A DNA stretch of 64,000 nucleotides from Dirofilaria immitis (GCA_024305405.1 JAKNDB010000092.1:2077501-2141500); one strand, 5' to 3'; counted from the first letter of the stretch, positions 33,201 through 46,545 are shown. Notes: generated from the sequence alone by a model not told the origin. Translations and numbers: made by a program.

Positions 33201-35212
33201 AAGGAAACGAGCAGCTTTTAAAAATGTTCGCTTTTGAATTCGATTCTAAAATTAAAGTTATGAGAAAAAGTTTGCGTTAAAAATATTAGTAATACTCGTA
33301 TATTATATTTTCCAATATCATTTCCTGCAATATTATAATAGAAAATAATAGAAATCTTTTACCGTGCATATTACTTTTAAATTATTTAAGCAATACAATA
33401 TATCAAATAATCTTAGTGAAAATTTTCCAGTGTCTTTTGCGAATAGCTCCACCATTTAATGCTTATGGTTGGCCACTTCACAATATCGACTGTGGTATAT
33501 CTGGTAATCATCAACGGTTGAATATAACACTTGCATTCCAGCTGGTCAAATTCTGGCTAGACAAAGTTCATAAATTTAGTTTGTCGGGTATGTTTAAATT
33601 TTGGCCGTTATTGATCGACTTGAATTCTTTAAAGTTCGTGCCACAAAATCAGCAAAATTATGAAGCATTCAAAAGTATCAGATTTTTATCTGAGATTCGC
33701 CAAATCTTATTACATATTTTCAGCCGATTTATTCAAAGATATTAAGAATATCCCGTTATCGGATTCAGAAATGTTACCTGTTTTTGTTGTCCCGCAGAAA
33801 TTTCTGGATGGTATTCGTTTGTGTCATTGGCAAGGTAGAAGTCAGATAATCAAACGTGGATCAGTAACATATTATCTTGATGGGGCGCACACACCGAAAA
33901 GTTTGGAAGTTGGTTCTTTTTATTCTATTTTATTGATTTTAATGTCTATCGAGCTTCATGAGTTTATAATTAGTTGAAAGTAATGGATTTTTTGATGACT
34001 TCATATGGAACATTCATGCTTAAAGTGATTTTCATTGATTGCTAAAGAAAGAGGATCAGAGAAATATTTAGAAATCTTCAGTTTTTGGCTATTGTCTGTC
34101 TATTTATTATTTCAGTGTTGCATAAAATGGTTTTTGAATGAAAAACAAAAAGCGAGAAGGTCATGGGAATCTGATCCATTCCAGATATTGTTATTTCACT
34201 GCACAAGCAGCAGAGATCCTGCTACATTTCTATCAGAATTAAGCGTAATTTTTATAATTTTATCATCAAATCTTAACACTCTGAATAAAGGCATGCCAAA
34301 TTCTTTTATTTTAGCTACCCGTCTCTTCAACTTCGCCATTTGCTTCCTTTGTATTTGTTAAAAAATACTGCTTCTTCCTAAATCTAGAATTTTCATATTA
34401 CTTTATCAAATTTTTGAACTATCAAGATGTTCTTCATTCTAAACTTAATCAGGAAAAGTATCCACTGCAGTAGTAGAAAATGAAAAAAATCACACTTTCC
34501 ATTAATGGTTTTGATAAGCATGCAGTAAAATATCAAGGATAGGAGAAGGGCAGATAGGAAAGCGAGTTTCAGTTTTTACTTTTTGAGAAGGTCTGTATTT
34601 AATATTTTTTGCTTAATCTCTCCTAGAATTCATTTTTCGCACACATTACAACAAATAATTCAGTATATGTAACTTAGGGTTGTGACGTAACTTGCTAAAA
34701 ATATTTTTATTATAGAAATATAACTTCAGTTTGGCATTGTTTTGTCCAGTTCGGTTAAATCCTGTGATGGATCTGTATTGTGATCGAGCAAATTACACTC
34801 TTTCAACTCATGGACAGTTAGCCAAGGTTGCAGATCATGCTGCTATGTGGAGAAATTTCAACTTTGCTGTTTGTATTGTTATTCTTCTGTTTTACCATTT
34901 ACAAGTTTTTGTTTTTATGTGTTTCTCATTAATTATTTATATTTATTCTAATCTTTTTCATTATATTGTCTAGATTTTCTTTTGTTTCCCTTCATCAAAT
35001 GCAATATAGTATATAAGTTTAGGGTTTAAATAACTCTCATCTCAAACATGTTTTCCCCGTGCTTTTAGGATTCAACAGCTGAAGAATTTGATTGTGTCCA
35101 AAAAGCAATGGTAAGAATCGAAAAGTTGGGAGCTGTAAAGAATGAAATCGTCGTTTTGGTGACAGGCAGCTTGCATCTTGTTGGTAGCGTCCTTACTGCT
35201 CTTGATTTTTAA
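30256..35212 (+). CDS. FPGS: Folylpolyglutamate synthase
   Basis: Adds glutamates to folates, retaining them in cytosol and mitochondria. Eleven exons: 30256-30429, 30967-31098, 31428-31546, 32227-32343, 32822-32963, 33045-33225, 33431-33587, 33724-33908, 34116-34244, 34716-34868, 35069-35212; about 544 residues with two bases restored (human 587). Landmarks: leader rich in R, L and S with no acidic residue between residue 3 and 46; ATP P-loop HVSGTKGKGSTCAFTEA (about 113-127); SSPHLIYVRERIRING; IIEVGIGGEYDCTN; CGVTTLDYDHTAMLG; WHKAGIFK; GNHQRLN; YYLDGAHTPKS; and C-terminal VLVTGSLHLVGSVL. All match the Mur ligase-type FPGS family. In-frame ATGs at 30256, 30277 and 30388 (MAPES) could give mitochondrial and cytosolic forms. 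Runs of four A at 32331-32334 and 32898-32901 each need one more A to keep frame. Confidence 0.93.
30540..30690. repeat. Degenerate AT-rich repeat in FPGS intron 1
   Basis: Blocks of TTCAAAAAGTAATAATA and ATATCTGTGAAGTCG recur twice with changes (about 30547-30610 and 30640-30685). This is an old tandem duplication rather than a microsatellite. Confidence 0.5.
32137..32191. repeat. Two tandem 26-bp repeats before an FPGS exon
   Basis: GACTCCAACTCGCTACATAA-type units at 32137-32162 and 32166-32191, about 80 percent alike, lie in the intron 35 bp upstream of the FPGS exon at 32227. They are more GC-rich than the intron around them. Confidence 0.6.
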
Positions 35213-37574
35213 GTTCGAATAATTTGATAATCCAATATAATGAAGGAAACCATGTTTAAATCTTATTTTTTAGATTTTGAAATTCTGAATCATTTTGTCA
35301 GTTGTGTTTTCTTGCTTTCAAATGCAATTTTATACTATTTGTTCAAGATTTTGGAAATGTTAAACGCATTATTTTTGCAAGAAAATTTAGTAAGTCTAGC
35401 GGTAGCAAATGTTGCAAAAGTTTTCCCTTTGTGTGGTCAAATTTTACTTCTTATTCTGAATTGTATTACGTCTATTGGAAATATACTTTTATGCCGTCCT
35501 TCTATAAAAGTATTCGCACAGATGATTTTTAAATAGTTTAAAACTTTTTATAAGATTTTCGAAAATGATTGAAATTGAAGAAAACATTTTTAAAAATTAA
35601 ATTCCCACAAAATATTTAGATATCTCAATATTCTTTTTGTTTGATTGATATTCTCTATTATTATTTTAGAATGAATGGAATATTTGTTATTTATTAAGTT
35701 ATGTTGTAAATGCAATATATAGTAGCTTATTTTTGTATGAAAGCATTTGAACAATGGTCATTATATCAATAATGAATGGGTTTTGCAATCCGAAGAACTG
35801 TTAGGAGGAGAAAATAATCGTTCTTTTTTTATCTCAAGAGTTTGCGCCTCCAATTGTGAATTTGTTTTCGCTGCTTGAACATGTGTTTTATCCCAGTGAC
35901 GCAATATTTTATTTATGAGAGTATATCAAGAATTCATCTCACATTTTTAATAGACTAGTAACAGTTTTAATAAACATAGTTGATTTTTATTTATTTGAAA
36001 GATGCTATTGAAATTATTTCTTTAAATACAATGTTGCATTACTCGAAAAAGTTGATTATCTCTTCCAGGTCATTTTAGACAATAAAAAACTCAATAGGTT
36101 ATTCCAGTAGGAGAATAAACGAATAACAAACCAATGATCAAATGTAGCAATGATTGATTAATCAATCAGTTAAATAATTTAAATAAGCTACTGAGCTGCA
36201 ACTAAACATTTTTATGTATTGAATTTTTACTTGCAATGGTTCCACAGATCTGTAACTCTTCTTGCGTGACGAATTTTGCTTCTAATAATACAATCATTTG
36301 CTGATAACCTCAAAAGATGTGCAGATGTGTATGATAATAATGCAGATTTTTAAACATTGATGGGAAATTTTTAAGCAAATTTAATTTTTCTTGCAATCTC
36401 ACTTCAGAGATATTTATAGCTGGTTTGCAAGCAAGCTGTGCTTTTTCTGTATGGTTTGGAAATTGGCTTCCTCTATTTCGACTATCTCTGAAGTGAGACT
36501 GCAAAAATTTAGAAGCGATCACGAAAGCTCTACGGTAGTTTTTAAATTACCGAAATTTTTTATTTATTCTTTAATTTGCATTTTAGTTTCTTTTTCTTTG
36601 TAGAAAATATTACGCTAAAACCACATCAGTTTACTTATTCTACATAAACAGCATAGAGCTTCGCTACATAGATATATTCTTATACAAATAAATTATCTCA
36701 TCTAATATTGTCATTTGGCGTCAATGCCATAATATGTGAATTGCATACAAATTAGATGTATTTATAAATGCTTATTTTATACTGATACGCAGTAGTTCTT
36801 ATAAACTTCGCAGTTAAGTGTGGTTGATTACTAAAATGTTCAATCGTCTTAACTGACGCAACGGATGTTATCTCGACTCGGTGCTATTCAATTGTCACAA
36901 GAAGCGCGAGATCTTAGTGGGTACTTGTTCAAATAGCAACTTCCAATACCTCAATCTTTTAAAGTTTGAAAATTTCACCACATATGTGCAAAAAAGAACA
37001 AAGTAAAGGAGCAAAAAATTATTATCTTTAATCATACCTATCATTAAATGATGATATCAAATGTCAAAATTATGGAAAAATATAAATATCAGTTATTAAA
37101 TAATTTACTTGTTTCAATACTGTATAGCAGAGATACTCAGAAATTTTGCAAAGGAAAATATTTTGAAAAATTGATTCTACCAAACACTTCCTACACAATC
37201 TGTATTTCGAAGATCATTATAATTAGAATTGATTTCTAAGCTACCAATATTTTTAGTTCTAAGTATGAGCTAACTAGCATTTTAATTTTTGAAAATAATT
37301 TTTCTGGTCCTTCGATCTATGTAGACGATAGAAGTTTCTTTTCTTTATCTTGTGAATAATGAGATTCCTGATAATCGTTATCACAATCTTTTTTTTCGTG
37401 TATAATTCAAGGTACAACATAAACATCACTATATAAAAAACTGTTTTCTAAGGAATTATGGAAGAAATTTTAAAGCAGATCTTCTAAATGATAATTCGAG
37501 GAAGTGCGTTCGATTTTAATTTTTAGATAAATACGAAACTTTGCTGAAAAATAAACTGAGGAAAATTAGAAGAA
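35213..37574. other. Spacer between FPGS and the unrecognised gene
   Basis: About 2.4 kb. It contains the inverted repeat at 36392-36503 and a short open start at 36865 (MLSRLGAIQLSQEARDLS, followed by a GTACTT donor) that could be an alternative first exon for the next gene but is out of phase with the exon at 37947. Frames at 35240-35536 and 36310-36603 look like chance. Confidence 0.45.
36392..36503. repeat. Inverted repeat with 20-bp arms
   Basis: Arm 36392-36411 (TGCAATCTCACTTCAGAGAT) pairs with 36484-36503 with one mismatch, and flanking AATTTTT/AAAAATT extends the pairing past a 3-base gap. The loop is 72 bases, too long for a typical animal microRNA hairpin; a small foldback element is likelier. 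Confidence 0.75.
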
Positions 37575-40500
37575 ATGAATCGAAATAAACCAGCAGAAAA
37601 GCCTTGTCCAAGTGAAGTAAAAGATGCTCAGTTGATTAAAACATCCAATCTCGATTTATGGGCAAATACCGCGTTTCGAATATTCTTGCAAGTTTTTTGC
37701 TAAGTCTCTCCTAGTAAATCGAAATAGTGTTTGCATTTTATGCAGATTAACAGAATATATTGACGTGAAATCTTGAGCAACGTATTTAAATAATACTTCC
37801 CGGTATTTTCGCGTTTCAGAATATATAAAAATTGCCACTGCTTTATCAGTATTCTTTTTTCTTCATCTTGTGCAATTTCACATCTTCGGTTTCGAAAAAG
37901 TCATCGCAATAGTTCCCAACTCATTTTACTAAATTTTTATTTACAGATCAATTACAAATGACCGAGGGACCGCAACGATATCATTTGTGTACCACAGCTG
38001 ATCGCATTGATCGCTTTTCTTTGTGAGGTAACTTTTTTATAAATGCAGGCAAGGGAAATAATAGATAACGCTTGAGAATAGGCTGAAAATAAAAGTCATA
38101 TAGAGGACACAGTTACACATAATGGTCGTAATATATATGAAGCTAATGCTCTAAATTGATGCATGATTGACACAGTTATGAAGGATTCCTCCATGATTCT
38201 GAGAAAAAGCAACAGGGATTAGATTGTGGCATTTAGATATGCTGCTTAAATCTATCTAATAACTTGATATTAGTTTATACATTTGTAATTATACTGGTTA
38301 AAATCTCTAATAACTTATCCAACGTTTTTGTCTGTGCTAGTTAGCAGTGATAAAAGAATGATAGGAATAATGATGATTGACAGTTAGGTAAAATGATTAC
38401 TATCGTTTCAACAAAAATATGTTAATGTTAAAGATGATCCAGTTTGCTCTATCGTTCGCAATTTATGTTTGAATAATATCTTTTTTATGCACAGAATATA
38501 ATTTGGTTACTATTGAATTTGAGGATATTCTATATGATATAATTGATATTATTATATTAAAACATCTAATACTTTTTATTATAATAAAAAGTATTAGATG
38601 TTTTATAAAATAAAATTAGAGAAAAAAATTTCATGAGAAGTATGAAAATTACTGGTTAATGAATCTCAGTTCATTAATCAGTAATAAAAGAATTTAAATT
38701 ATTTTTGAATTGTTATTAAAATATTGCAACACTCGATTTAATTATACACAAACTTCTTAAATATACGTGATTTGCTACTTGACGAAAATGTCTTTAACTC
38801 ATTTGTCTATCCTGCATAACATTCAATTTTTACGGACAATAGAACTAAATGAAATATCTTGTATATTGCATTTCATTTGCTGTTTAAAATGCAACTAATC
38901 AGGCATAATATAATTAGTTCTCAGTGGACTCAGCGGAATTTTTCTTGTAAGTCTATTTTTTAATTTCGGTTGGGAACAGGTTGCTGAGCATCAAAGTCGT
39001 TTATCATTATCGGAATTTCTTCATTTAAATGGTACGGCCACATTACCTCATCAGTTGGCGCGCCTGGCAGAATATATTCGAAATTGGGAACTGTTTATTG
39101 AAGCTGCCGTTAAACCTGGTATGATTATATAAAATGATAGCGAATTTCGAGAGAGAAATCAGAATACAACGATTTGATGTTGATCAATATTTACAACAAA
39201 TTTTATATATCCTAAAGTGTAATGATATTAGATAATGACTTCTATCACTCTCGCTCAAGAAATTCTCTAAAATGATACTAACTGATTTTGTATATTATAT
39301 TGATTGGAAAGCACATTGTTTATGGAAAACGCTGATGTCATAAATTGAGTGGATAAGCAGTGCAAGTATAATAATAAACAAATAAGTATCGCGAGTATTG
39401 TTTTGATGATTCCATTTAGGTAGCTTCAACTGGAATCGTCGTTTATTAATACATCCATTACATACGAAAAGTTATGGTTTCGAAACATTTATGGCATTGA
39501 AATATCTCGGGATTGAGCTCAAAATTTACGATGATAAAACAGGACGTGCCGAATTAGTAGCGTGGCTTCGAAGAACGTGCAAGGTTAATTAAATTAGCAA
39601 AATTTCACTCATTTAGATTAGTACATATGAGATAGTAATGTTGCTTGTATTAAAGTGACCTATTTATATTTGAACTCACTGAAAAAGAGACTGTTATATG
39701 AATATATGAAAATATACACTTCATATGTAGAAATCACGTATATCAATACTACCTAGAACTTTATATGTTTGCAACAATTTCAGCAAATTATATAAATTAA
39801 ATCTTCTCAATAATAATAATTGAAATAAATGAAATAGTAATCCAAATTCTTCGCCAAAGTTTTGCAAAATTCATCATTTGTTTTAGACTGAGGAAGGCGA
39901 AGCACACTGCCCAATTTTTTATGGAAAAAGCAGAAACAAAAACATCGGATGTTCAAGAATTGAATAATCAGAAATGTCCATTACTCATTCTAGCATCACA
40001 CTTTTATATTCCAATGTCTACTAATATTCTCGACACACATAATATATTTTATACAACATTTAAGGTGAGAGAGAAGCCCTGAAATATGATCCTTCACCAA
40101 TGTGAAAATTTTGATATTTTAATGTTGTAAAAAATTTATGCTATCACCAATGTGGGAATTGTTGCAATTTGCAACAAAATATTTTGGAAATTTAATAATC
40201 TTCTTTATCTTTTCCACAGTATTTTTATGATAACGTAAATTTTTTTATAACATTAAAATGTCAAATTTGTCGACGTTAAAATCTGCTTTTCACAGATTTG
40301 AAAATTCTGAAATTGTTGTCATAAAAGAAATGAAAGAATTTTCATTATATTATTATCGAGATCTCAGAGGATGCTTTTCTTTTGTAACGCCTTATTCAAA
40401 CAATATTTAGTTAAGTTCTCCAATCATTTCATGCCTAACATTTCAGGGTAAAAATCTGAAAGAAGTGCTAGCTTGTCGATACTCATGCCACGATTTGCCA

Positions 40501-41837
40501 CCATTTCGTTGCTTGCAAATTCAAAAAAGTTTGCTTATCACTTTACCTACATATTCGGATGATATTGCTGCATATTGCATGTCAAATGCCGATGATTCAG
40601 ATATGCTAAAAGATCCCGATTCACTAATAACTATGATAACATTTATGAGAAGTGGCACCGAAGCGGTGAATATTTTGAATATATTTTCAGATTTTGAATA
40701 GAAAAAAGCCTTATGATATCATTATTATTTTTGCTATCACTTTTCCTATTTCCTCTATGTGAAAACATCGTATCATTTCAAGTTCTAGATGCTGACTTTA
40801 AAATATGGATAATTTTGACTTTTTTGCAGGAATCAGTCAGAATCCTTCATGAGTTATATGTCCCTCTCTTTCATGGATTACCAAACAGAACAACTAATCT
40901 TGCTGATGCATTATGTAAAACAGTACCGCACATCGACAAGTTATTCCAGCCCGATGGATTCGGTGATTTAGGAACCTTAGGGCATGAACCGTCTTATGTC
41001 GTCGGGCCACGGTTAACCACAAGTATACAGAATATTGATCGTCTGGAAGTTATGCATACACCTGCTCCCGATGAAATTGAGTAAATAATTTATATACAGT
41101 GATCGTTTCGAATATTAGCCTTATTACGAATTCATTTATGCGAAAATTTTAACTATGCTTGAACTCAAAGCTTGGAAATTTTAGACTTCAATTTATAGCA
41201 AGAACATAGAAATTAGTATTATTACATCATGAGCGAATTGCAGAGTGGTGAAGCGAATTCCATCAGCTGTTGACAAAATGTCCATCCTAGATATGCCATT
41301 TCTTGTAATTATTTGGGATAATAGCAGAAATATACCGCTATATATTGCACGTATTGCTGATCCCGTTGCAAAGGTTAAAGTAATATCAATGGCGTATCAA
41401 GCTACGTAACGTCTAAACTAATTTACCCGAATTTTCACTACGCGCTTACTTGAATTTTCCTTACTCCTTATTGTTTCATTCAAAAACAATGAGGAATAAA
41501 GACTCAATTTCAGTAGATGGTAGCTCAATATATATTGCTTTTGTTTCAGGCATCATTCTCCTTAGATCGATTTCTGTCGATATATCCGTCAAAATGCAGA
41601 GTCAGGCGAATAGCAAATCATGTCTTTTGCAATAGATTTCTTGCCGGATAATAAAAAAATAATACAAGACAGTTTCAGACTACAAACATGCAAGTTGATA
41701 TTACTGAAGAAGTGGTATCGTCCAGCTATTCCGGAAAATTCTTGTGGAAACTGCTGAATCCAATGCGCCATGCATTTGGACATAACCAGAATGAAATCAA
41801 ATTGGATGCACACGAAACTAGGCCTATTTTACAATAA
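37575..41837 (+). CDS. Unrecognised ten-exon protein-coding gene
   Basis: No family recognised. Proposed exons: 37575-37611, 37947-38022, 38980-39118, 39420-39583, 39887-40064, 40447-40665, 40830-41080, 41244-41373, 41550-41600, 41679-41837. With three bases restored they join in phase into about 468 residues. The predicted protein is soluble, with no signal peptide or clear membrane helix. It contains TTADRIDRF, LARLAEYIRNWELFIEAA, FETFMALKYLGIELKIYDD, MLKDPDSLITMITFMRSG, SVRILHELYVPLFHGLPN, FLVIIWDNSRNIPLYI and a tail KFLWKLLNPMRHAFGHNQNE ending PILQ. The seventh exon can also be read to a stop at 41082-41084, but a GTAAAT donor there and an in-phase exon at 41244 favour continuation. Frame breaks are inferred near 38014-38017 (T4) and 39915-39929 (T6, A5). 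The first exon is the least certain. Confidence 0.6.
38559..38604. repeat. 46-bp perfect palindrome
   Basis: Arms 38559-38580 (AAAACATCTAATACTTTTTA plus TT) and 38583-38604 are exact reverse complements around a central AT, so all 46 bases form one perfect palindrome. It lies in the intron 38023-38979 of the unrecognised gene. Confidence 0.95.
38653..38683. repeat. Short imperfect hairpin
   Basis: CTGGTTAATGAA pairs with TTCATTAATCAG across a 6-base loop with one mismatch, about 50 bp downstream of the 46-bp palindrome and in the same intron. Confidence 0.6.
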
Positions 41838-42185
41838 TATTCAGTCATCATTATATTTCTAAATATTGTTAAACGATATTTTAAATTCGTACTTTTAAGA
41901 TGTCGAGGATTTGTTCTATATTTTAATTTATTTATTTACATATTCATCAATGCAAGACATTTATATGAAGCGCTGATGGAATTCAAAATTTTTTAAAAAT
42001 AGTACTGAATTTCAAGAAATGAAAACAACCCATCAGATAATTCGACTGCAGCGATATTTCTTGAAGATCACTGTTTCAATTTACATAGCTACGAAAACGA
42101 GTAGTTAACCAAATAATGGAATAATTTCCAACATTCAAAACCCATTTCTCATTATCTATTATCTATTCCATAATTATTGTCATAC

Positions 42186-42205
42186 ATATATATATATATA
42201 TATAT
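42186..42205. repeat. (AT)10 microsatellite
   Basis: Ten uninterrupted AT units, followed by further TTTATATAT sequence. Confidence 0.9.
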
Positions 42206-45200
42206 TTATATATTTTCTATAAAAACAAGATAGAAGCGAAGAAATCTTAGAAACCAAAGTTCGAATGTTTTTTCGGATACTCATTCGAATATGTTGTATG
42301 AAAATATTGAAACGAATTCAATATTAGCACTTGTAGTGAATTAGCTTATCATTACAAATGTTTTAAAAATAATTTCACCGGGGAATCATTATGGAAGCCA
42401 TGTGGTTCATACCTATTTTTGGCCTTAAATTTAATCGATGTGATTGTAAACAACCTGTTTCACAATAACTACTGGATAAAATCAAGTAAACATAAGACAT
42501 TCACAGTATATTTACAAGTTTATGAGTCACTCCATAGAAACATGATTTTTTATTCCATTTTTGGTGTAAAACATTATATAATTTAAGACGTTGTCTAATA
42601 CATGCATGTTACACTGAGATCATAATACTACTTTTTAAAAGAATGATTTTATTTTCGCGTATGCCACAGAGTGGTAGATTTTACGAGAAACTTTAACAGG
42701 ACTTCTTATGGAATTCTGATATCTTCTAAAAAATTTTGATCGGTCAAATCACCTTTCAATTATCGACCATTACACTTTTTCGTGAGGGTTAAAGAAGTTT
42801 GTTTGCTTAGATAGTTTAAGAAAAAAATCGATAATCTTAGTGAACTGAAAACTAAGATTTAACCAATACATTGCATACATCGTCGTTGTTTATCACTTGC
42901 ATTTTCATTAGTCATTGTTTTTCCGATTTTTGCATCTATTGAAATTTTATATTGGTATTCAGAGAGAATGCTTTACATAAATTTATCGCAATTCGGATAT
43001 ATTTTTGCAATGATTTTGGATCGAGATTTTTAGAATGATCTTGAACATAGTCGTTTGGTGTTGGATTTCCATTTTTCTTCGAATTATTCAGGCTGATTCC
43101 TATATTTCTTGCATTGCAGCACACTTTATTTGTACAAAATAATTATGAGTGGAACGGAAAAAACGGAAAAATATCATTCCTTTAAAGCAGTACAAAATTT
43201 ATTATATGAATCAGTAAATTTCAAATGAACAATATGAATGTTCTAAGTATTATTGTAAAGTTTCACTTCATCCAAATAAATATTCTCGGCTCAAATTTTC
43301 CTACTTACTTCTTATTCAATAAGAAATAAATTACTGTTCAATAATTAATTGCTTAATCGTTCTTATACTTGACAACATGGGATTATTTTTTTATTCTTTT
43401 GTATTTCTTAAGTATGCGCATCTTATGCACGCACCGGACAATAACACTTTCAGGCGACAATACCTTAATCTTTTCAGATGCTCTCCAATACTTTTCTCTT
43501 GAATTATTTGTTACTAAAAATATAACATAGTTTATATTTTATGAATAAGAATTTCCCAATAATTCTCATATTATGCAGAGCAGAAAAAAAAAAGAAATGT
43601 AAGAGCTTTTCAACAATAAAACTTCCGAAAATTACTACAAAATTTACTATTAGACATTTTGAACCATTTCAAAAATATGTTTTTTATTTGGTACGTTTAT
43701 TGCCATACGAAGACTTTATTTTGTGTTTTTTTTAAATATAATCTAAAATTTTTTTTATTTAATCATCTAAAATAAGAAACTTAAGTTCTATCATAAGTAT
43801 TACAAAGAACAAATCAATCACTTTAACTAACGTTAGGATAGTACTTAACATCTTATTTATTTTTTCGTTTCAGTCTTTTCCATTTATCCTTAAATCAATT
43901 AATTATCTTTCCCGTTCATCCATCATGTCGCATTCCATACTGTCAATGGATGATCATTTAGTCGACTATTTCGAATGAATTTGGTATTTTTCGGTCCTAA
44001 TTTTAAATTGAAGCAAATTTTCTTTTTACCATTATCTTTACTTCTTAAAATCGATCGAATTATTAACCTTTATTGTTTTGGAACACGATAAAAAAATAAA
44101 CATTGCCCTTTCAAATCCTTCCCTTTCCCCAAAATTAAATTACTCTCAAATTGGATTTCACAGTGTGAGTATTTTATCTGTTTACCTTACCATCGATTTT
44201 AAAAATATTGCCTGAAGAACAATAATAACAATATAGAGATACCAGTTTCTGCCTAAAACTTCCTATTTTCGCTAAATTTTCAGAATTAATAGCTCGATTT
44301 GAAAATTTGTTTGTGTTGTAAACAAATCCGTTTCTGGGACTACAAAAATTTCTATAAAATTTCAAAGTTTTTTATTCAATTTTTAGGAAACTAAGAATTT
44401 AATTAATTTCGCGCTAAAGTATGTTAAAATTACTAGGCGGTAAATTTGCAATTATTAGAAGTGCCAATAGTTTGATATTTCTGATATATTATTTCAAATA
44501 ACTTTTTAACTTTCCATCTTCCCTAGTATTTTCTCGAAATAATGTAATTGACCAATAACTTTAGCAAAAGCGGTGATTTGAGCGAATTGCTTGTCCGATT
44601 ACAAAATTCCATAATTTCAAAGTTTTGCGAGGAAGATTTGTAATTAAAATATTAAATTCAATTAAATTTAAAATTTCTAAAACTATGTTCGAATTCATTT
44701 TAAATCGAAAGCCTATTCAAATTCAATTAAAGTGGGAAGATCTAAGCAGTTTTCTTTTGTCCCATTAATTGACATAATGTTTGAGAAAAATTCCTTACAA
44801 ATTTGTAATTTAGTTATTTTTAGGAGAAAAGTTATTCATAAAGTGATATATAAACGATCTTTTTTGAGTAATGATAGGATTACTTTAATTGATATTGATA
44901 ACCAAAAAGAAATATGTCATGTATTACATTGAAGAAATGTAATTTTTTTTTTTGTTAACAATATCTTCTCATTTCGGCAGTTTATTCAATTCAAGAAGAA
45001 ATGAAGTCGATCATCGTTTATGATGTTGTTCATTACTGGATAATATCAGATAGTTTACCATTTAGCTGTAAAATTGATATTGTAAAACAAATAAGGAATA
45101 AGTTTTTTTAGTTTAAATTATTTTTCGACTTTTGTGCAGCTTATTTAATATTTTTCAAATTATAATGAATAATCCTCCTTCTAAAAAATAAGACTTGCAA

Positions 45201-45400
45201 ATATTTTACGATTGGAATGTTGCAGAGAATAAATTTTGTACTGAATTATTATATTTGAAATTATGTCTTATTATTCTGTATACTGATCAGCTCGTTTAAT
45301 TTCAACGATTATATTACTAGTTTCAGATTATCGATTGTTTAAAATTATCTCACTTAAATTATCTTTTTCAATCAAGCTGCAATGATTAATTTATTTCTCG

Positions 45401-46240
45401 ATGAGCGACAATCGAGCTCCTAGCTTTTGGGATCATTAGGCGAATAACTCTCTCTCCATCGTTTATTTATCAAGAAGTGATTTGTTCATCAGAGAAATGT
45501 CGTTTATGCTACAAGGTAATTTAAATCATCCGCTTGCAGTCCCTGCGATATCAGACATATTTCTTAACTCCTGTCTAAAATTTTATGATTTTCGTTTAAT
45601 AATAAGGAACATTCAGTCTACAGCCTACTAAGTATATCGTACCACAAAAAGACTGAATGCGAATTTCAGGAATCTTTGAAAGCTCCGCGAAGCAATACTA
45701 ATAGGTCCTTTCGAACAAGCATCAGAAACAATAGATCATATCATGTCTTAATCTGATATACCAAAATATGGTATCATAAAAACTTATCCTTTTGGACATG
45801 AAAAATTATCACAATTGGAAAAGTTTAAGGATAAAATAACTTGATAAAGATCCTGAAATATAGAAAATGCTCGACAGCTAAGCATTCTTCTTCTGCATTC
45901 GCTTGAGTACATTCCTTTGATTCTTTATATCGATGCATTTTTTTTGAGCTAAGCAAAAATTTTTTCCTATTTGAGATGACAGCAGCAATTTTGAATAAAG
46001 TTTTCATAAATTGCAAGATTTTTACTCATTGTTTGATATAATATCATAATATCCAATATAAATTTCAGGGAGGCATATCTTATTGACTCTTAACCATAAT
46101 TATCGGCTGTATTTTGATCGTCTATGAATGAAGGTTACTGTATTTCAGGAATCAAAGGATACTTTAATCTGCCATACAAGAAAAATATTGCAGTTCATAA
46201 ACAGAATTCTTTGGAAGTAATAGATCAGTGGGTTAGATAG
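45401..46240 (+). pseudogene. Possible decayed coding sequence, unrecognised
   Basis: One reading frame, starting at ATG 45401, gives protein-like blocks broken by in-frame stops at 45437, 45629, 45677, 45749 and 45842. The blocks are MSDNRAPSFWDH; a 63-codon block with REMSFMLQGNLNHPL; VYRTTKRLNANFRNL; KLREAILIGPFEQASETIDH; and SDIPKYGIIKTYPFGHEKL. The frame degrades beyond that and recovers at 46124-46240 (GYFNLPYKKNIAVHKQNS). Unlike the genes around it, the breaks here are stop codons, not base losses in homopolymers. The stop density is only about half of what chance would give, so the evidence is modest. No domain is recognised. Confidence 0.25.
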
Positions 46241-46545
46241 TTTTCATTAAGACTGCGTTGAAATCTAGACAGCTACGTAATCTTCTAGATGTGCATGTGG
46301 ATGTGAATCCTTATTTGTTTAGCGTCGGTTTCATTTGCATGATTGACATCGTTATTAGGATATGAATAGTGATTTGATGTCATTGGTAATATTTTGAAAT
46401 AAGAAATAATATAAAATTCAAAATTAGACATTAATAGTATTATATAAGTATTGATCGACTTATAGCGAATGCCTAATGACCGAAATTATGTATAAAGGTA
46501 GTTTAGTTCCATTAAGCAACTGTTCAGACTCATCGATCTAGTGAT

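Noticed and set aside
35240..35536. Plus-strand frame of 98 codons after FPGS
   Set aside because: Follows the FPGS stop directly, has no splice sites or motif, and is rich in F and L; most likely 3' UTR.
41082..41084. Stop codon as the end of the unrecognised gene
   Set aside because: A GTAAAT donor overlaps it and the next exon continues in phase, so the gene probably extends to 41837; the shorter end remains possible.
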